A stretch of 64,000 nucleotides of DNA from Raineyella sp. LH-20 (GTDB taxonomy: Bacteria > Actinomycetota > Actinomycetes > Propionibacteriales > Propionibacteriaceae), in contig NZ_CP137003.1 in assembly GCF_033110965.1 (NCBI RefSeq), positions 2,604,001 through 2,668,000 of the forward strand, written 5' to 3'. A model generated the notes under the pieces. It did no database searches and was not told the origin of the DNA. It was given only the letters and a program-made list of their open reading frames with translations. Of this stretch, positions 1 through 10,059 are shown in pieces. The translations under genes and the position numbers were made by a program. Within the stretch, counting starts at the first letter, position 1. Each line of letters begins with the position of its first letter.

Positions 1-579
1 TCCCCGACCGTGTGGGGGTGGCTGCTGGGCGCCGGCCTGGCGGTCGCCGTGGCGGTGCTGGCCGTCCCGTCGGGTCCGGGCGTTCCGGTGCCCGACGAGG
101 AGCCCGTCCCCGGGGAGACCGACGGCGACGACGATGACGACGAGGTCTGGGAGGACTATGTCCGCACCGAGATCCCGGAGGCCACGCTGCAGGACCCGGA
201 CGGCCGCCAGGTGCCGCTGCGGGGCATGATCCACCACGGCGCGCAGCTGTTGCTCTTCCTCTCCCCGGGCTGCGGGTCCTGTGCCGGGATCGCCCGCGAC
301 CTGCCCCGCTGGCGGGCCCGGGATCTGCCCCTCGACATCCGGGTCGTGGTCTCCGCGGGGGTGCTGGGCATGCCGGGCACACCGGCCTGGGTGGAGACCG
401 CGATGGTGGACACGACGGGGGACGCCGTACGTACGCTCGGCGTGAAGGGCACCCCCGGCGCGGTGCTGCTCGGAGCCGACGGGCTGCTCGCCGGAGGACC
501 GGTGGCCGGATCCGCGGCGGTGCGCGACTTCTACGTGCAGATCGCCGGACAACTGGAAGAAGCGGCCGACGTCTCCTGA
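1..579 (+). CDS. Thioredoxin-fold protein, 5' end outside window
   Basis: The reading frame is open to the first base, so the gene probably begins upstream and only its last 192 codons are seen. A hydrophobic stretch at the visible N-terminus looks like a membrane segment. An acidic Asp/Glu-rich linker follows, then a thioredoxin-like domain with a CGSC motif in the context SPGCGSCAG and a cis-Pro-type loop (KGTPGAVLL). This architecture fits a membrane-anchored TlpA/MauD-like disulfide oxidoreductase with the redox domain outside the cytoplasm; the missing N-terminus could be a DoxX/MauE-type membrane domain. The fold call is fairly safe. The substrate is unknown. An internal GTG at position 10 could start a shorter protein, but nothing marks it as the true start. 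Confidence 0.6.
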   Translation, partial: SPTVWGWLLGAGLAVAVAVLAVPSGPGVPVPDEEPVPGETDGDDDDDEVWEDYVRTEIPEATLQDPDGRQVPLRGMIHHGAQLLLFLSPGCGSCAGIARDLPRWRARDLPLDIRVVVSAGVLGMPGTPAWVETAMVDTTGDAVRTLGVKGTPGAVLLGADGLLAGGPVAGSAAVRDFYVQIAGQLEEAADVS

Positions 580-586
580 CCCGGGC

Positions 587-592
587 CACAAT
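587..592 (+). promoter_or_regulatory. Putative -10 element of yqgE, leaderless start
   Basis: CACAAT lies six bases before the GTG at 599, so transcription would begin at or next to the start codon. No Shine-Dalgarno sequence is visible. I see no convincing -35 element. Confidence 0.35.
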
Positions 593-598
593 GGTCGG

Positions 599-1165
599 GT
601 GGAAGTACGTCGGCCGAGGCGCGGTGACCTGCTGGTGTCGACCGTCGACGTGCGCGACGGCGGCGTGTTCGAGCAGTCCGTCATCTTCCTTGTCGACGCC
701 GACGACGACGGGGCCCTGGGCGTGGTGCTCAACAAGCGCGCCGACCTGGCGCTGGAACGGGTGCTGCCCGACTGGGCCGAGGTGGTCAGCGTGCCGCGGG
801 TGCTCTACCAGGGCGGACCGGTGCTGCCCGAAGGCGCGGTCTGCCTGGCGAGCGTGAAGGACCCCGAGGAAGAACCTCCCGGCTGGCGTCCGGTGGTCGG
901 CCGGATCGGCCTGCTGCATCTCGACACGCCGGTCGAACTGGTCGTCGACACGTACGACGACATCCGGATCTTTGTCGGCTACGCAGGGTGGTCGCCGTGG
1001 CAGCTGGAGACCGAGATCGGCCGGGGTCTGTGGTACGTCGTGCCCGCCGCTTACACCGACGTCTTCGGGCACGCCCCGTGGACGCTGTGGCGTGAGGTGC
1101 TCCATCGACAGGGTGGGGACCTGGCCCTCTACGCGACCTGGACCGAGACGCCTCACCTCAACTGA
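599..1165 (+). CDS. YqgE/AlgH family protein (UPF0301)
   Basis: This 188-residue protein has the YqgE/AlgH signature: an N-terminal RGDLLVSTVDV strand, a VIFLVDADDDGALGVVLNK segment, a QGGPV motif and a mid-protein FVGYAGWSPWQLE block. Length matches the family. YqgE/AlgH proteins are cytoplasmic and often described as transcriptional or redox-linked regulators, but their biochemical role is unsettled, so no function is assigned. It starts at a GTG with no ribosome binding site and a -10-like element six bases upstream, consistent with a leaderless message. It lies 19 bp after the thioredoxin-fold gene and about 100 bp before mtrA. Confidence 0.9.
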   Translation: MEVRRPRRGDLLVSTVDVRDGGVFEQSVIFLVDADDDGALGVVLNKRADLALERVLPDWAEVVSVPRVLYQGGPVLPEGAVCLASVKDPEEEPPGWRPVVGRIGLLHLDTPVELVVDTYDDIRIFVGYAGWSPWQLETEIGRGLWYVVPAAYTDVFGHAPWTLWREVLHRQGGDLALYATWTETPHLN

Positions 1166-1228
1166 CCGGCCGGACGGTGCGACAGGGCCGAAACGGCGAC
1201 CATGCCGGGCGGGGTATCGCGGTGAGAT

Positions 1229-1234
1229 TAGGAT
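1229..1234 (+). promoter_or_regulatory. Putative mtrA -10 element
   Basis: TAGGAT fits the actinobacterial TANNNT -10 pattern. Transcription would start near 1241, leaving a leader of about 28 bases that carries a strong AAGGAG ribosome binding site at 1255-1260. Confidence 0.4.
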
Positions 1235-1268
1235 GGTGACGACCGGCGGAGGACAAGGAGTACCGACT

Positions 1269-1991
1269 GTGGCGTACGGAGCCCGGCCTGCGGTGTCGCG
1301 GGCGACGATCCTGGTGGTCGACGACGATGCGGCGCTCGCCGAGATGCTGCAGCTCGTGCTCCAGCAGGAGGGCTTCGGGACCACCTGGGTCGGCCGCGGC
1401 GACGAGGCGATGGAGACCCTGCGCGCGGTGAACCCGGACCTGGTGCTGCTGGACGTGATGCTGCCCGGCAAGGACGGGGTGGAGATCTGCCGGGAGATCC
1501 GGGCGGAGTCCGACGTGCCGGTGGTGATGCTCACTGCTCGCTCGGACACCACGGATGTGGTGGCGGGCCTGGAGGCCGGGGCGGACGACTACATCGCCAA
1601 GCCGTTCAAGGCCAAGGAACTGATCGCCCGGGTGCGCACTCGCCTGCGGCGGCTGCCCACCGAGCACCCCGCCGAGACACTGACCATCGGCGACCTGCAG
1701 ATCAGCGTCGAGTCCCACTCCGTGCGCCGGGGCACCCAGGAGATCCCGCTCACCCCGCTGGAGTTCGACCTGCTGCTGGCACTGGCTCGCAAGCCCCGTC
1801 AGGTGTTCAGCCGCGAGGTCCTGCTGGAACAGGTGTGGGGCTACCGCCACGCCGCCGACACCCGGCTGGTCAACGTCCACGTGCAGCGGCTGCGCTCCAA
1901 GATCGAGCAGGATCCGGAACACCCACAGATCGTGCTCACCGTCCGTGGTGTCGGATACAAGGCCGGCCCGACGGTCGAGCGGATCGACTGA
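1269..1991 (+). CDS. mtrA: Response regulator MtrA
   Basis: OmpR/PhoB-class response regulator of 240 residues. The receiver domain (about 12-128) has the acidic pocket DDD at 18-20, phospho-acceptor Asp62 in LLDVMLPG, and the conserved Thr and Lys of TARSD and AKPF. The C-terminal winged helix (about 140-235) carries LTPLEFDLL and RLVNVHVQRLRSKIE, typical of MtrA. In actinobacteria MtrA is phosphorylated by MtrB and controls cell-wall hydrolases, osmotic response and replication/division genes. The start is a GTG eight bases after AAGGAG; the frame stays open upstream but without a better start. mtrB follows after 4 bp and lpqB overlaps mtrB, so the three form an operon. Assignment rests on sequence and synteny together. 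Confidence 0.96.
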   Translation: MAYGARPAVSRATILVVDDDAALAEMLQLVLQQEGFGTTWVGRGDEAMETLRAVNPDLVLLDVMLPGKDGVEICREIRAESDVPVVMLTARSDTTDVVAGLEAGADDYIAKPFKAKELIARVRTRLRRLPTEHPAETLTIGDLQISVESHSVRRGTQEIPLTPLEFDLLLALARKPRQVFSREVLLEQVWGYRHAADTRLVNVHVQRLRSKIEQDPEHPQIVLTVRGVGYKAGPTVERID

Positions 1992-1995
1992 CCCG

Positions 1996-3678
1996 ATGGC
2001 CCCCGGCATCCCCACCCGGGTGGGCGGGGCGATCCGGTGGTTCGCCCGGGCGTTGCACGGCTTCTTCACCCATCCGCTGGACGTGTGGCGCGGCTCGCTG
2101 CCGATGCGGGTGGTGACCAGCACCGTGCTGGCCTCCACCGCGGTCCTGGTCGCAGCCGGCTTCCTGCTGATGCAGCAGGCGAGCGACGGGGTGATGCAGG
2201 GCAAGCGCCGGGCGGCGATGGCCGAGGCGGAGGTCGCCTTCGACTCCGCGCAGACCCAGATGCTCACCAGTGACCTGGCCGCCGGCAACATCAACGAGAT
2301 CCTCAGCAAGGTCACCATCGACCTGGCCAAGCGCGGCACGGTCAGCGGCCAGTACCACGTGCTCGTGCAGGGCCCGGTGTCGAGCTTTCGATCCGGCGGG
2401 ATGCAGCCCGATTCCGTCCCGGCCGGGCTGGCCGACCAAGTGTCCCGGTCCACCGGGGTGTGGGCGGCGCCCACGCTGATCGCGTACGAGGACGGGCACA
2501 CCGAGTCGGGCTGGGCGGTCGGCTCGGCCCTGAACGCGCCGGGTGCCGGGCGCTTTCCGGTCTACCTGGTGTTCCCGCTGACCCAGGAGACCCAGACGCT
2601 CCAGGTGCTGCGCGGCGCGGTGATCACCACCTGGGTGATCCTGTTGCTCGGCCTCGGCCTGGTCGCCGCGTTCGTCGCCCGCCAGGTCGTCATCCCGGTC
2701 CGGGCGGCCCGGGAGGCGGCCGAGGCCCTCGCCTCGGGCAACATGGCCGACCGGATGCCGGTCCGCGGCACCGACGACGTCGCCCGCCTGGCCGCCTCGA
2801 TGAACAACATGGCCTCGGAACTGCAGACCAGGATCAGCCAGCTGGAGAACCTGTCACAGGTCCAGCAGCAGTTCGTCTCCGACGTCTCCCACGAGCTGCG
2901 TACGCCACTGACGACGATGCGGATGGCCGGCGACTTCATCTACGAGGCGCGCGAGGACTTCGACCCGGCGACCCATCGCTCGGCCGAGCTGCTGCACGAC
3001 GAGTTGGACCGGTTCGCCTCGCTGCTCGACGACCTGCTGGAGATCTCCCGGTTCGACGCCGGTGCCGCGGTGCTCAGCACGGCGAAGGTCGACCTGGTGG
3101 AGATCGTCGAGGCGGAGGTCGACGCGCAGCGCCCGTTCGCCGAGAGCAAACGGACACCGCTGGTGGTGCGCGCGGAGGATGCGGCGTACGCCGAGGTGGA
3201 TCCGCGTCGGATCCAGCGGGTGCTGCGCAACCTCATCACCAACGCGATCGAGCACGGTGAGTCCCGACCGATCGAGATCACCGTAGTGGGGGACGAGCGG
3301 TCGGTCGCGGTCACCGTCCGCGACCACGGCGTCGGGTTCGCCGCGGACCAGGCCCGGATGGTCTTCCACCGGTTCTGGCGGGCCGACCCGTCGCGGGCAC
3401 GTACGGTCGGCGGGTCCGGTCTCGGCCTGGCCATTGCGATGGAGGACGCCCGGCTGCACGGCGGCTCCCTGAACGCCTGGGGGCGGCCCGGCCAGGGAGC
3501 GCAGTTCCGGCTCACCGTGCCTCGCCGGCCGGGCGGGCTGGTGGAGGTGTCACCGCTGCCGGTCGTGCCCGCCGACTTCCTCGAGGCCCAGGCGCACGCG
3601 GCGGCCCGGGAACTGCCCGCGGCGCGCCTTGCACCGACGGCGTCGGCGGCCGACCCAGCACAGGAGGCGGAGGAATGA
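1996..3678 (+). CDS. mtrB: Sensor histidine kinase MtrB
   Basis: Membrane histidine kinase of about 560 residues. TM1 (about 36-56) and TM2 (about 207-229) flank an extracytoplasmic sensor region. A HAMP domain follows, then the dimerisation/phospho-acceptor domain with His299 in VSDVSHELRTPL, and a HATPase domain with NLITNAIEHG (N box), DHGVGF (G1) and GGSGLGLAIA (G2). MtrB phosphorylates MtrA and in relatives is recruited to the septum and influenced by the lipoprotein LpqB. The ATG at 1996 lies four bases beyond the mtrA stop and is preferred over upstream in-frame starts inside mtrA. The C-terminal tail is Ala/Pro-rich and probably disordered. The stop overlaps the lpqB start (ATGA). Confidence 0.96.
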   Translation: MAPGIPTRVGGAIRWFARALHGFFTHPLDVWRGSLPMRVVTSTVLASTAVLVAAGFLLMQQASDGVMQGKRRAAMAEAEVAFDSAQTQMLTSDLAAGNINEILSKVTIDLAKRGTVSGQYHVLVQGPVSSFRSGGMQPDSVPAGLADQVSRSTGVWAAPTLIAYEDGHTESGWAVGSALNAPGAGRFPVYLVFPLTQETQTLQVLRGAVITTWVILLLGLGLVAAFVARQVVIPVRAAREAAEALASGNMADRMPVRGTDDVARLAASMNNMASELQTRISQLENLSQVQQQFVSDVSHELRTPLTTMRMAGDFIYEAREDFDPATHRSAELLHDELDRFASLLDDLLEISRFDAGAAVLSTAKVDLVEIVEAEVDAQRPFAESKRTPLVVRAEDAAYAEVDPRRIQRVLRNLITNAIEHGESRPIEITVVGDERSVAVTVRDHGVGFAADQARMVFHRFWRADPSRARTVGGSGLGLAIAMEDARLHGGSLNAWGRPGQGAQFRLTVPRRPGGLVEVSPLPVVPADFLEAQAHAAARELPAARLAPTASAADPAQEAEE

Positions 3679-5450
3679 CGAGGATCGACGGGGGCGGTGC
3701 GCGTCGTACGGCCCGTGTCCTTCTCGCACTGGTGCTCGCCACCCTGCTGGGCGGCTGCGTGTCGGTGCCCAGCAGCGGGCCGGTCATCCGCGGTGACCAG
3801 TCGAGTGCCCGGTCCACGTCTCAGGTCGAGATCGCCGCCCAGCCGCCGGCGGTCAACAGCTCGCCGCGCGCGGTGGTGGACGGCTTCCTGCAGGCGATGG
3901 CGGCGTACGAACCCGACTATGCGACCGCCCGGCTCTATCTGGCACCCTCGGTCCGCGACACCTGGCAGCCGATGTCGGGGGTGACCGTCTATGCCGACGG
4001 GCACGCCGTCACCGAGGCCGGCGGCACGGTCACCCTGAGCGCGCCGGTCACCGGCCGGGTGGATGCCCGCGGCGCCTTCACCCCCGTCAAGGACAGACTC
4101 ACCACCGACTTCGGTCTGCAACGCGGCTCCGACGGGCAGTGGCGGATCACCGATCCGCCCGAGGGGCTGCTGGTCTCCCAGTTCATCTTCGACAACTTCT
4201 TCCAGCACCCCAGCCTCTACTGGCCCGAGCCCGGCGGCCAGTACCTCGTCCCCGACCCGATTTCGCTGGCTCAGGGGCGGCGTACGGCGACCACCCTGGT
4301 CCGCGCCCTGTTGGCGGGGCCAGGGGACTGGATCGCACCCGCGGTGTCCAACGCCGTCCCGGCCGGGACGACGCTGCGCAACGACGTCGGGGTGGGTGCG
4401 GACGGCGTGGCCACCGTCGATCTGAGCGGTCCGATCGACACCCTCGACACAGCCCAGCGGCGTCTGTTGGCGGGCCAGCTCACCTGGACACTCGCCCAGC
4501 TGCCGACGGTGACCGGGGTGAAGGTCCTGCACGACGGCGCCGCGTACGCCCTCGGCGACCTGACCGGGCAGAACTCCGTCGTGCCGGTCGGCTCGTTGCC
4601 GAACCTGGCGCCGGTGCCGCCCGGCCTCGACAACCATCTCTTCGCCATCGACGACCACAAGGTGGTCAGGGTCGACCAGAGCGACCAGACCAGCACCGTC
4701 GTCCCGATCCCCGGCCCCTTCGGTCAGAGCGGAACCGACCCCGAGGGCCTCGCCGTCACCGCGTCCGCGGACACCGTCGCGGTGGTCACCGAGGGCGGTA
4801 CCCGGCTGACCACCGTCGACCTGGCCGCCGGCACCACCTCGGGGACCTTCGCCGGGTTCACCCGGCTGCTCCGCCCGCAGTACGCGCGTACCGGCGAACT
4901 GTGGCTGGTGTCGGGGGAGCCCGGCCAGCAGAAGATCCAGGTCGCCCAGGGCGACCGCATCGTCGGCGTCGACGCCGGTGACCTGACCGGCACGCGGATC
5001 AGCAACTTCCGGATCTCTCCGGACGGTGTCCGGATGGCGCTGGTGATCGAGCGCGACGGTCACACCGTGCTGGCTCTGGCCCGAGTGGATCGCCAGGGAG
5101 GGAGCCTGCGGGTCGAGGGCCTGCAGGTCATTCCGCTGGCCCTGAGCGGGCAGTCGCAGCTCACCTCGGTCAGCGACGTCGGCTGGTCGGGCCCGATGGG
5201 GTTGGTCGTGCTGGGCAGCGGGCAGGAGAGCACCCAGCCCAGCCCCTACCGCCTCGACCTGAGCACCGTCGCGGTGCAGCAGATCGGCCAGCCGGACGGG
5301 TGGCAGGCGCGCTCGATCGCGACCCTGCCGAACCCGGAGAGCACCCGGATGGTGATCGTCGGGGACCGGACCGGCGCCTGGCGTTACGAGGACGTCGCCA
5401 TCTGGCCACACCTGTCGGCCACGATCACCGCGGCGGCCTACCCCGGCTGA
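3675..5450 (+). CDS. lpqB: Lipoprotein LpqB, MtrAB accessory
   Basis: Secreted lipoprotein of 591 residues. A basic N-terminus and hydrophobic segment end in the lipobox LLGGC, with lipidated Cys28. A GerMN-type domain (roughly 200-300) and a C-terminal beta-propeller-like LpqB domain follow; overall length and order match the LpqB family. In mycobacteria LpqB binds the extracytoplasmic part of MtrB and tunes MtrA phosphorylation. It overlaps mtrB by four bases, so translation is coupled. No hairpin terminator is evident in the 160 bp before the next gene. Confidence 0.94.
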   Translation: MTRIDGGGARRTARVLLALVLATLLGGCVSVPSSGPVIRGDQSSARSTSQVEIAAQPPAVNSSPRAVVDGFLQAMAAYEPDYATARLYLAPSVRDTWQPMSGVTVYADGHAVTEAGGTVTLSAPVTGRVDARGAFTPVKDRLTTDFGLQRGSDGQWRITDPPEGLLVSQFIFDNFFQHPSLYWPEPGGQYLVPDPISLAQGRRTATTLVRALLAGPGDWIAPAVSNAVPAGTTLRNDVGVGADGVATVDLSGPIDTLDTAQRRLLAGQLTWTLAQLPTVTGVKVLHDGAAYALGDLTGQNSVVPVGSLPNLAPVPPGLDNHLFAIDDHKVVRVDQSDQTSTVVPIPGPFGQSGTDPEGLAVTASADTVAVVTEGGTRLTTVDLAAGTTSGTFAGFTRLLRPQYARTGELWLVSGEPGQQKIQVAQGDRIVGVDAGDLTGTRISNFRISPDGVRMALVIERDGHTVLALARVDRQGGSLRVEGLQVIPLALSGQSQLTSVSDVGWSGPMGLVVLGSGQESTQPSPYRLDLSTVAVQQIGQPDGWQARSIATLPNPESTRMVIVGDRTGAWRYEDVAIWPHLSATITAAAYPG

Positions 5451-5610
5451 GGACGTCAGGGGATCAGTCCGGCCGAGGACACCCACCCGGGCCGGCCGGA
5501 ACGCAGCCGCCAGGACGGCGTTGTCCACAGCCTTCGCGCAGCCATCGGGCGGTGTCCCCAGGTCGGGCCGTGCCAGCCGCCGCAGCGCTCGAGCGAACCA
5601 CACCGACGGT

Positions 5611-6348
5611 ATGACGCTGGTCGAGGCGGCGGCGGATCTGCTGCTGGGCAGGACCTGCGCCGGATGCGGGCGCCCCGGCCCGTCGGTCTGCCCGCGGTGC
5701 GAGGCGTGGGTGCTGGCGTACGGTCCGCGGATCGTACGCCCCCGACCGACGCCGCCCGGCCTGCCGATGACGGTGGCCGCCGCCCCCTACGTCGGGCCGA
5801 TGCGGGGCCTGATCCACCGCTACAAGGAGGGGTCGGCCTGGGGGCTGGCCGGCCTGCTCGGTGACCGGCTCGCCTGGGCGGTGCTCACCCTGCTGCACCG
5901 TTGCGCGGAGGACGGGCTGTGGGTGCCGGGACCGGTCGTCCTGGTGCCGGCGCCCTCCCGGCGGAGCGCGGTGCTGCGCCGCGGGAGCGATGTGACGGCA
6001 CGGCTGGCGGCGTGTGCTGCGGTGCGGGTGAGCGCCGCCACCGGTCTGCCGGTGGTGATGCGCCGGCTGGTACGGATGCGCCGCCGGACCGCCGACCAGG
6101 CCGGTCTGGACGCCGCACAGCGAGCCGCCAACCTGCGGGGCAGTCTGGCGACGACGGCACGCCCGATCCCCGACGCGGTGGCCGTCCCGATCGACGACGT
6201 GATCACCACCGGCGCCACCATGGCCGAGTCGGCGCGGGTGCTGCGATCGGCCGGGGTCCGGGTGCTCGGAGCGGCGACAGTGGCCGCGACACCGCGCCGG
6301 CCCTCGGTCAGTGCGGCTCCTCGGCCAGCCGCCGTCGCGCCGCCGTGA
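5611..6348 (+). CDS. ComF family phosphoribosyltransferase-like protein
   Basis: A 245-residue protein with an N-terminal zinc knuckle (CAGC followed by CPRC, about residues 16-30), a LIHRYKEG segment, and a C-terminal type I phosphoribosyltransferase PRPP loop, VPIDDVITTGATM. This is the ComF/GntX arrangement. ComF proteins are associated with DNA uptake in competent bacteria; in actinobacteria the role is unknown, and the gene habitually sits near mtrAB-lpqB and hpf. The ATG at 5611 is chosen because similarity begins there; the frame is open further upstream and no good ribosome binding site is seen. The last 14 codons lie antisense to the end of glnD, a 41-nt convergent overlap, so the Pro/Ala-rich tail is probably not conserved. 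Confidence 0.85.
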   Translation: MTLVEAAADLLLGRTCAGCGRPGPSVCPRCEAWVLAYGPRIVRPRPTPPGLPMTVAAAPYVGPMRGLIHRYKEGSAWGLAGLLGDRLAWAVLTLLHRCAEDGLWVPGPVVLVPAPSRRSAVLRRGSDVTARLAACAAVRVSAATGLPVVMRRLVRMRRRTADQAGLDAAQRAANLRGSLATTARPIPDAVAVPIDDVITTGATMAESARVLRSAGVRVLGAATVAATPRRPSVSAAPRPAAVAPP

Positions 6349-8032
6349 CGAACAGGCCGGCCCGGCCGGCCCGCCAGCCGGTCCACACCCCTGGGCCGGT
6401 GGCCCGGGCGTCCGCTTCGGTGAGCGCGGCCAGCAGCTCCAGCACCTCCGAGTCCTCGTGGACGATGCCGAGCAGCCGGTCGACGGCCGCCGGCTCGTCG
6501 GGATCCTCCCGGGACGCCAGCGCTGCCAGGGCCAGGTGGTCGTGCACCAGGCCGACGATGGTCCCGGCCGTGTCGGGATCGACGCCGAGCCGGGGCAGCG
6601 CCTCGCCGGCGAGGCGGGCCCCGGTGGTGCTGTGGTCGCGGGCGCCGGCGACCTTGCCGATGTCGTGGAACAGTGCGGTGAGCAGCAGGAGGTCGGGCCG
6701 ACCGACCCGATCGGTCAGCCGGGTCGCCTCGATGACGCACTCGATGCTGTGACGATCCACGGTCCACCGGTGCACGCTGTTGCGCTGGTGGCGCGACCGG
6801 ATGGCGTCCCAGGCGGGGATCCAGCGGCTGATCAGGCCGGCGTCGTCCAGGGCGTCCCAGACCGCCAGCAACGGCCGGCCGGTGCCGAGCAGGTCGACGA
6901 AGGACGACAGGGCAGCTGCCGGCCAGGGGGTGGGCAGGTCCGGCGTTCGGTCGGCGAGGTTGCGCGCGGTGATGTCGGAGATCGGCAGGTCCTCCGCTGC
7001 GGCGTGCCGGGCCAGGACCAGCGGGAGCATCGGGTCGTCCTGGTCGGCCCCCTTGCCGAGGACGACCTCGCCCTCGTGGACATAGCAGCCGTCGCCGAGG
7101 GCACGTAGCTCGGGCTTGCGGCGCGGGATGCCGCGACGGGGTGCTCGAGCCTGGAGAGCGCGGCGCAGCGTCGTCTGGAGCTCGTGGGCGACGGTGTGAC
7201 CGCCGGCGGAGACCCGACGCAGCATCTCGTCGGTGTCCAGCCCGAGCCGGTCGGCGACCGCGTCGTGCTCCTGCAGCACCAGTTCGTTGCGGGCCCGCCC
7301 GGTGACCACCTGCAGCGCGTCGCGAGTGTCCAACAGCAGGTGGTGGGCGATCTCGGCCCGCTCGTGGGCGTAGTCGGCGAGCCAGGAGGCGGCCAGTGCC
7401 CGCAGCACGGTCATGTCCCGCAGGCCCCCGTTGCCCTCCTTGAGGTCGGGATCCAGCGTCTGGTCGAGGTCGCCGTTGCGGGCGTGCCGGGCCCGGATCG
7501 ACTCCTCCAGCTCGGGTAGCCGTTTGCGGGCGTCGGTGCGCCAGTCGGCGGCGAGCACGCTGCGCAGCGTACTGACGACCCGGTCGTCGCCGGCCAGGCA
7601 GCGTACGTCCAGCGCGGAGGCGGCGGTGGCGAGGTCGACCCGGGCAGCGGCCCGGGACTGGTCGATGGTCCGGACGGCATGGTCCAGCCCGAGGCTGCTG
7701 TCCCAGATCGGATACCAGAGACGCTCGGCGATCTCGGCGATGGCGTCGCGGCCGAGACCGCACTGGCGGTCGAGGAGCAGCTCCAGGTCGAGATCGCTCA
7801 GTGGGCCGGACTCCCGGCGGGCCAGGCTGCCGGAGCAGGCCAGGGCGATCCCGGGGCCCGGCTCGATCGGTTCCGGATGGCCGGTCGTCGCGGCGACCCA
7901 CAGATCGCGGAGCCACCCCTCGGTGAGGGCGGCGATGTGAGCCCTGGACAGCGCACCGGCGCCCCGGCCCGAAGGACGCGGGGCGCCGGCGATGGTCAAT
8001 CGCTCGGAGCGGACCGTGGAGGTGTCGGCCAT
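6308..8032 (-). CDS. glnD: PII uridylyltransferase-like GlnD lacking ACT domains
   Basis: Last gene of the amtB-glnB-glnD operon. The N-terminal nucleotidyltransferase domain has GSLARRESGPLSDLDLELL (Gly-Ser pair and SDxD metal ligands). A helical GlnD linker follows, then an HD domain with ALFHDIGKV and a downstream HDHLALAA segment, which removes the modification. The protein is 574 residues, whereas typical GlnD is about 700-890 and ends in two ACT domains that sense glutamine. Here the frame stops soon after the HD domain and the DNA beyond encodes comF on the other strand, so the ACT region is absent, not frameshifted. In actinobacteria this enzyme usually adenylylates PII. ATG start at 8032, six bases after glnB. 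Confidence 0.88.
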   Translation of the reverse strand: MADTSTVRSERLTIAGAPRPSGRGAGALSRAHIAALTEGWLRDLWVAATTGHPEPIEPGPGIALACSGSLARRESGPLSDLDLELLLDRQCGLGRDAIAEIAERLWYPIWDSSLGLDHAVRTIDQSRAAARVDLATAASALDVRCLAGDDRVVSTLRSVLAADWRTDARKRLPELEESIRARHARNGDLDQTLDPDLKEGNGGLRDMTVLRALAASWLADYAHERAEIAHHLLLDTRDALQVVTGRARNELVLQEHDAVADRLGLDTDEMLRRVSAGGHTVAHELQTTLRRALQARAPRRGIPRRKPELRALGDGCYVHEGEVVLGKGADQDDPMLPLVLARHAAAEDLPISDITARNLADRTPDLPTPWPAAALSSFVDLLGTGRPLLAVWDALDDAGLISRWIPAWDAIRSRHQRNSVHRWTVDRHSIECVIEATRLTDRVGRPDLLLLTALFHDIGKVAGARDHSTTGARLAGEALPRLGVDPDTAGTIVGLVHDHLALAALASREDPDEPAAVDRLLGIVHEDSEVLELLAALTEADARATGPGVWTGWRAGRAGLFVTAARRRLAEEPH

Positions 8033-8038
8033 GTCAGA

Positions 8039-9717
<1,679 letters not shown>

Positions 9718-10059
9718 CAGTGAACAGGCCGTCTGTTTCCACGGATCTGCGGTTGTGTTACGGCCTGATGAGGGATGCCGGCCTGATGTGTCGATCGGAT
9801 GTCGGCCCGCCCGTGGGGCCGGCGTGACGTGGTTCGGGGCCCGGCGACCCTCGGTGTGACATAGGTCGAACACGCTGGTGGGGACCCGACGGCACGAGTA
9901 CCGTAGGTGCATGGCACCGGTTCCCCACTGATTCCGGCAAGGCAGGATCCCCAGAGGTCCTGCCTCAAGGCGAGGGGGGACGCGGTGCTTTTCCCATTGT
10001 CAGGACCGATGCCAGCCCGTCGTACGGGCGGTCGGTCGTCGCTGAGACTGGAGGTTGCC
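9718..10059. other. Divergent intergenic region amtB / hpf
   Basis: About 340 bp without a credible gene. It must hold the amtB promoter (leftward) and the hpf promoter (rightward). On the minus strand GTAAC (9761-9757) and GAAAC (9739-9735) half-sites are 22 bases apart just upstream of amtB; this loosely resembles a GlnR site but the middle half-site is missing. On the plus strand TACCGT at 9899-9904 could be a -10 element, which would give hpf a leader of about 150 bases. None of this is strong. Confidence 0.4.

Noticed and set aside
599-857. A small plus-strand frame from 591 overlapping yqgE
   Set aside because: Its Cys/Ser/Arg-rich translation is the out-of-frame reading of yqgE, which is clearly the real gene.
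5521-5529. A TTGTCCACA (DnaA-box-like) nonamer before comF
   Set aside because: A single copy with no neighbours, and expected occasionally by chance. Only the clustered array near 40.6 kb was kept.
2940-5603. An 887-codon minus-strand frame opposite mtrB and lpqB
   Set aside because: Shadow of the real genes: Arg/Gly/Asp-rich translation, no motifs, and mtrB and lpqB fully explain the region.
9735-9761. GlnR-like half-sites upstream of amtB
   Set aside because: GTAAC and GAAAC are 22 bases apart but the expected intermediate half-site is missing, so the match is too weak to annotate as an operator.
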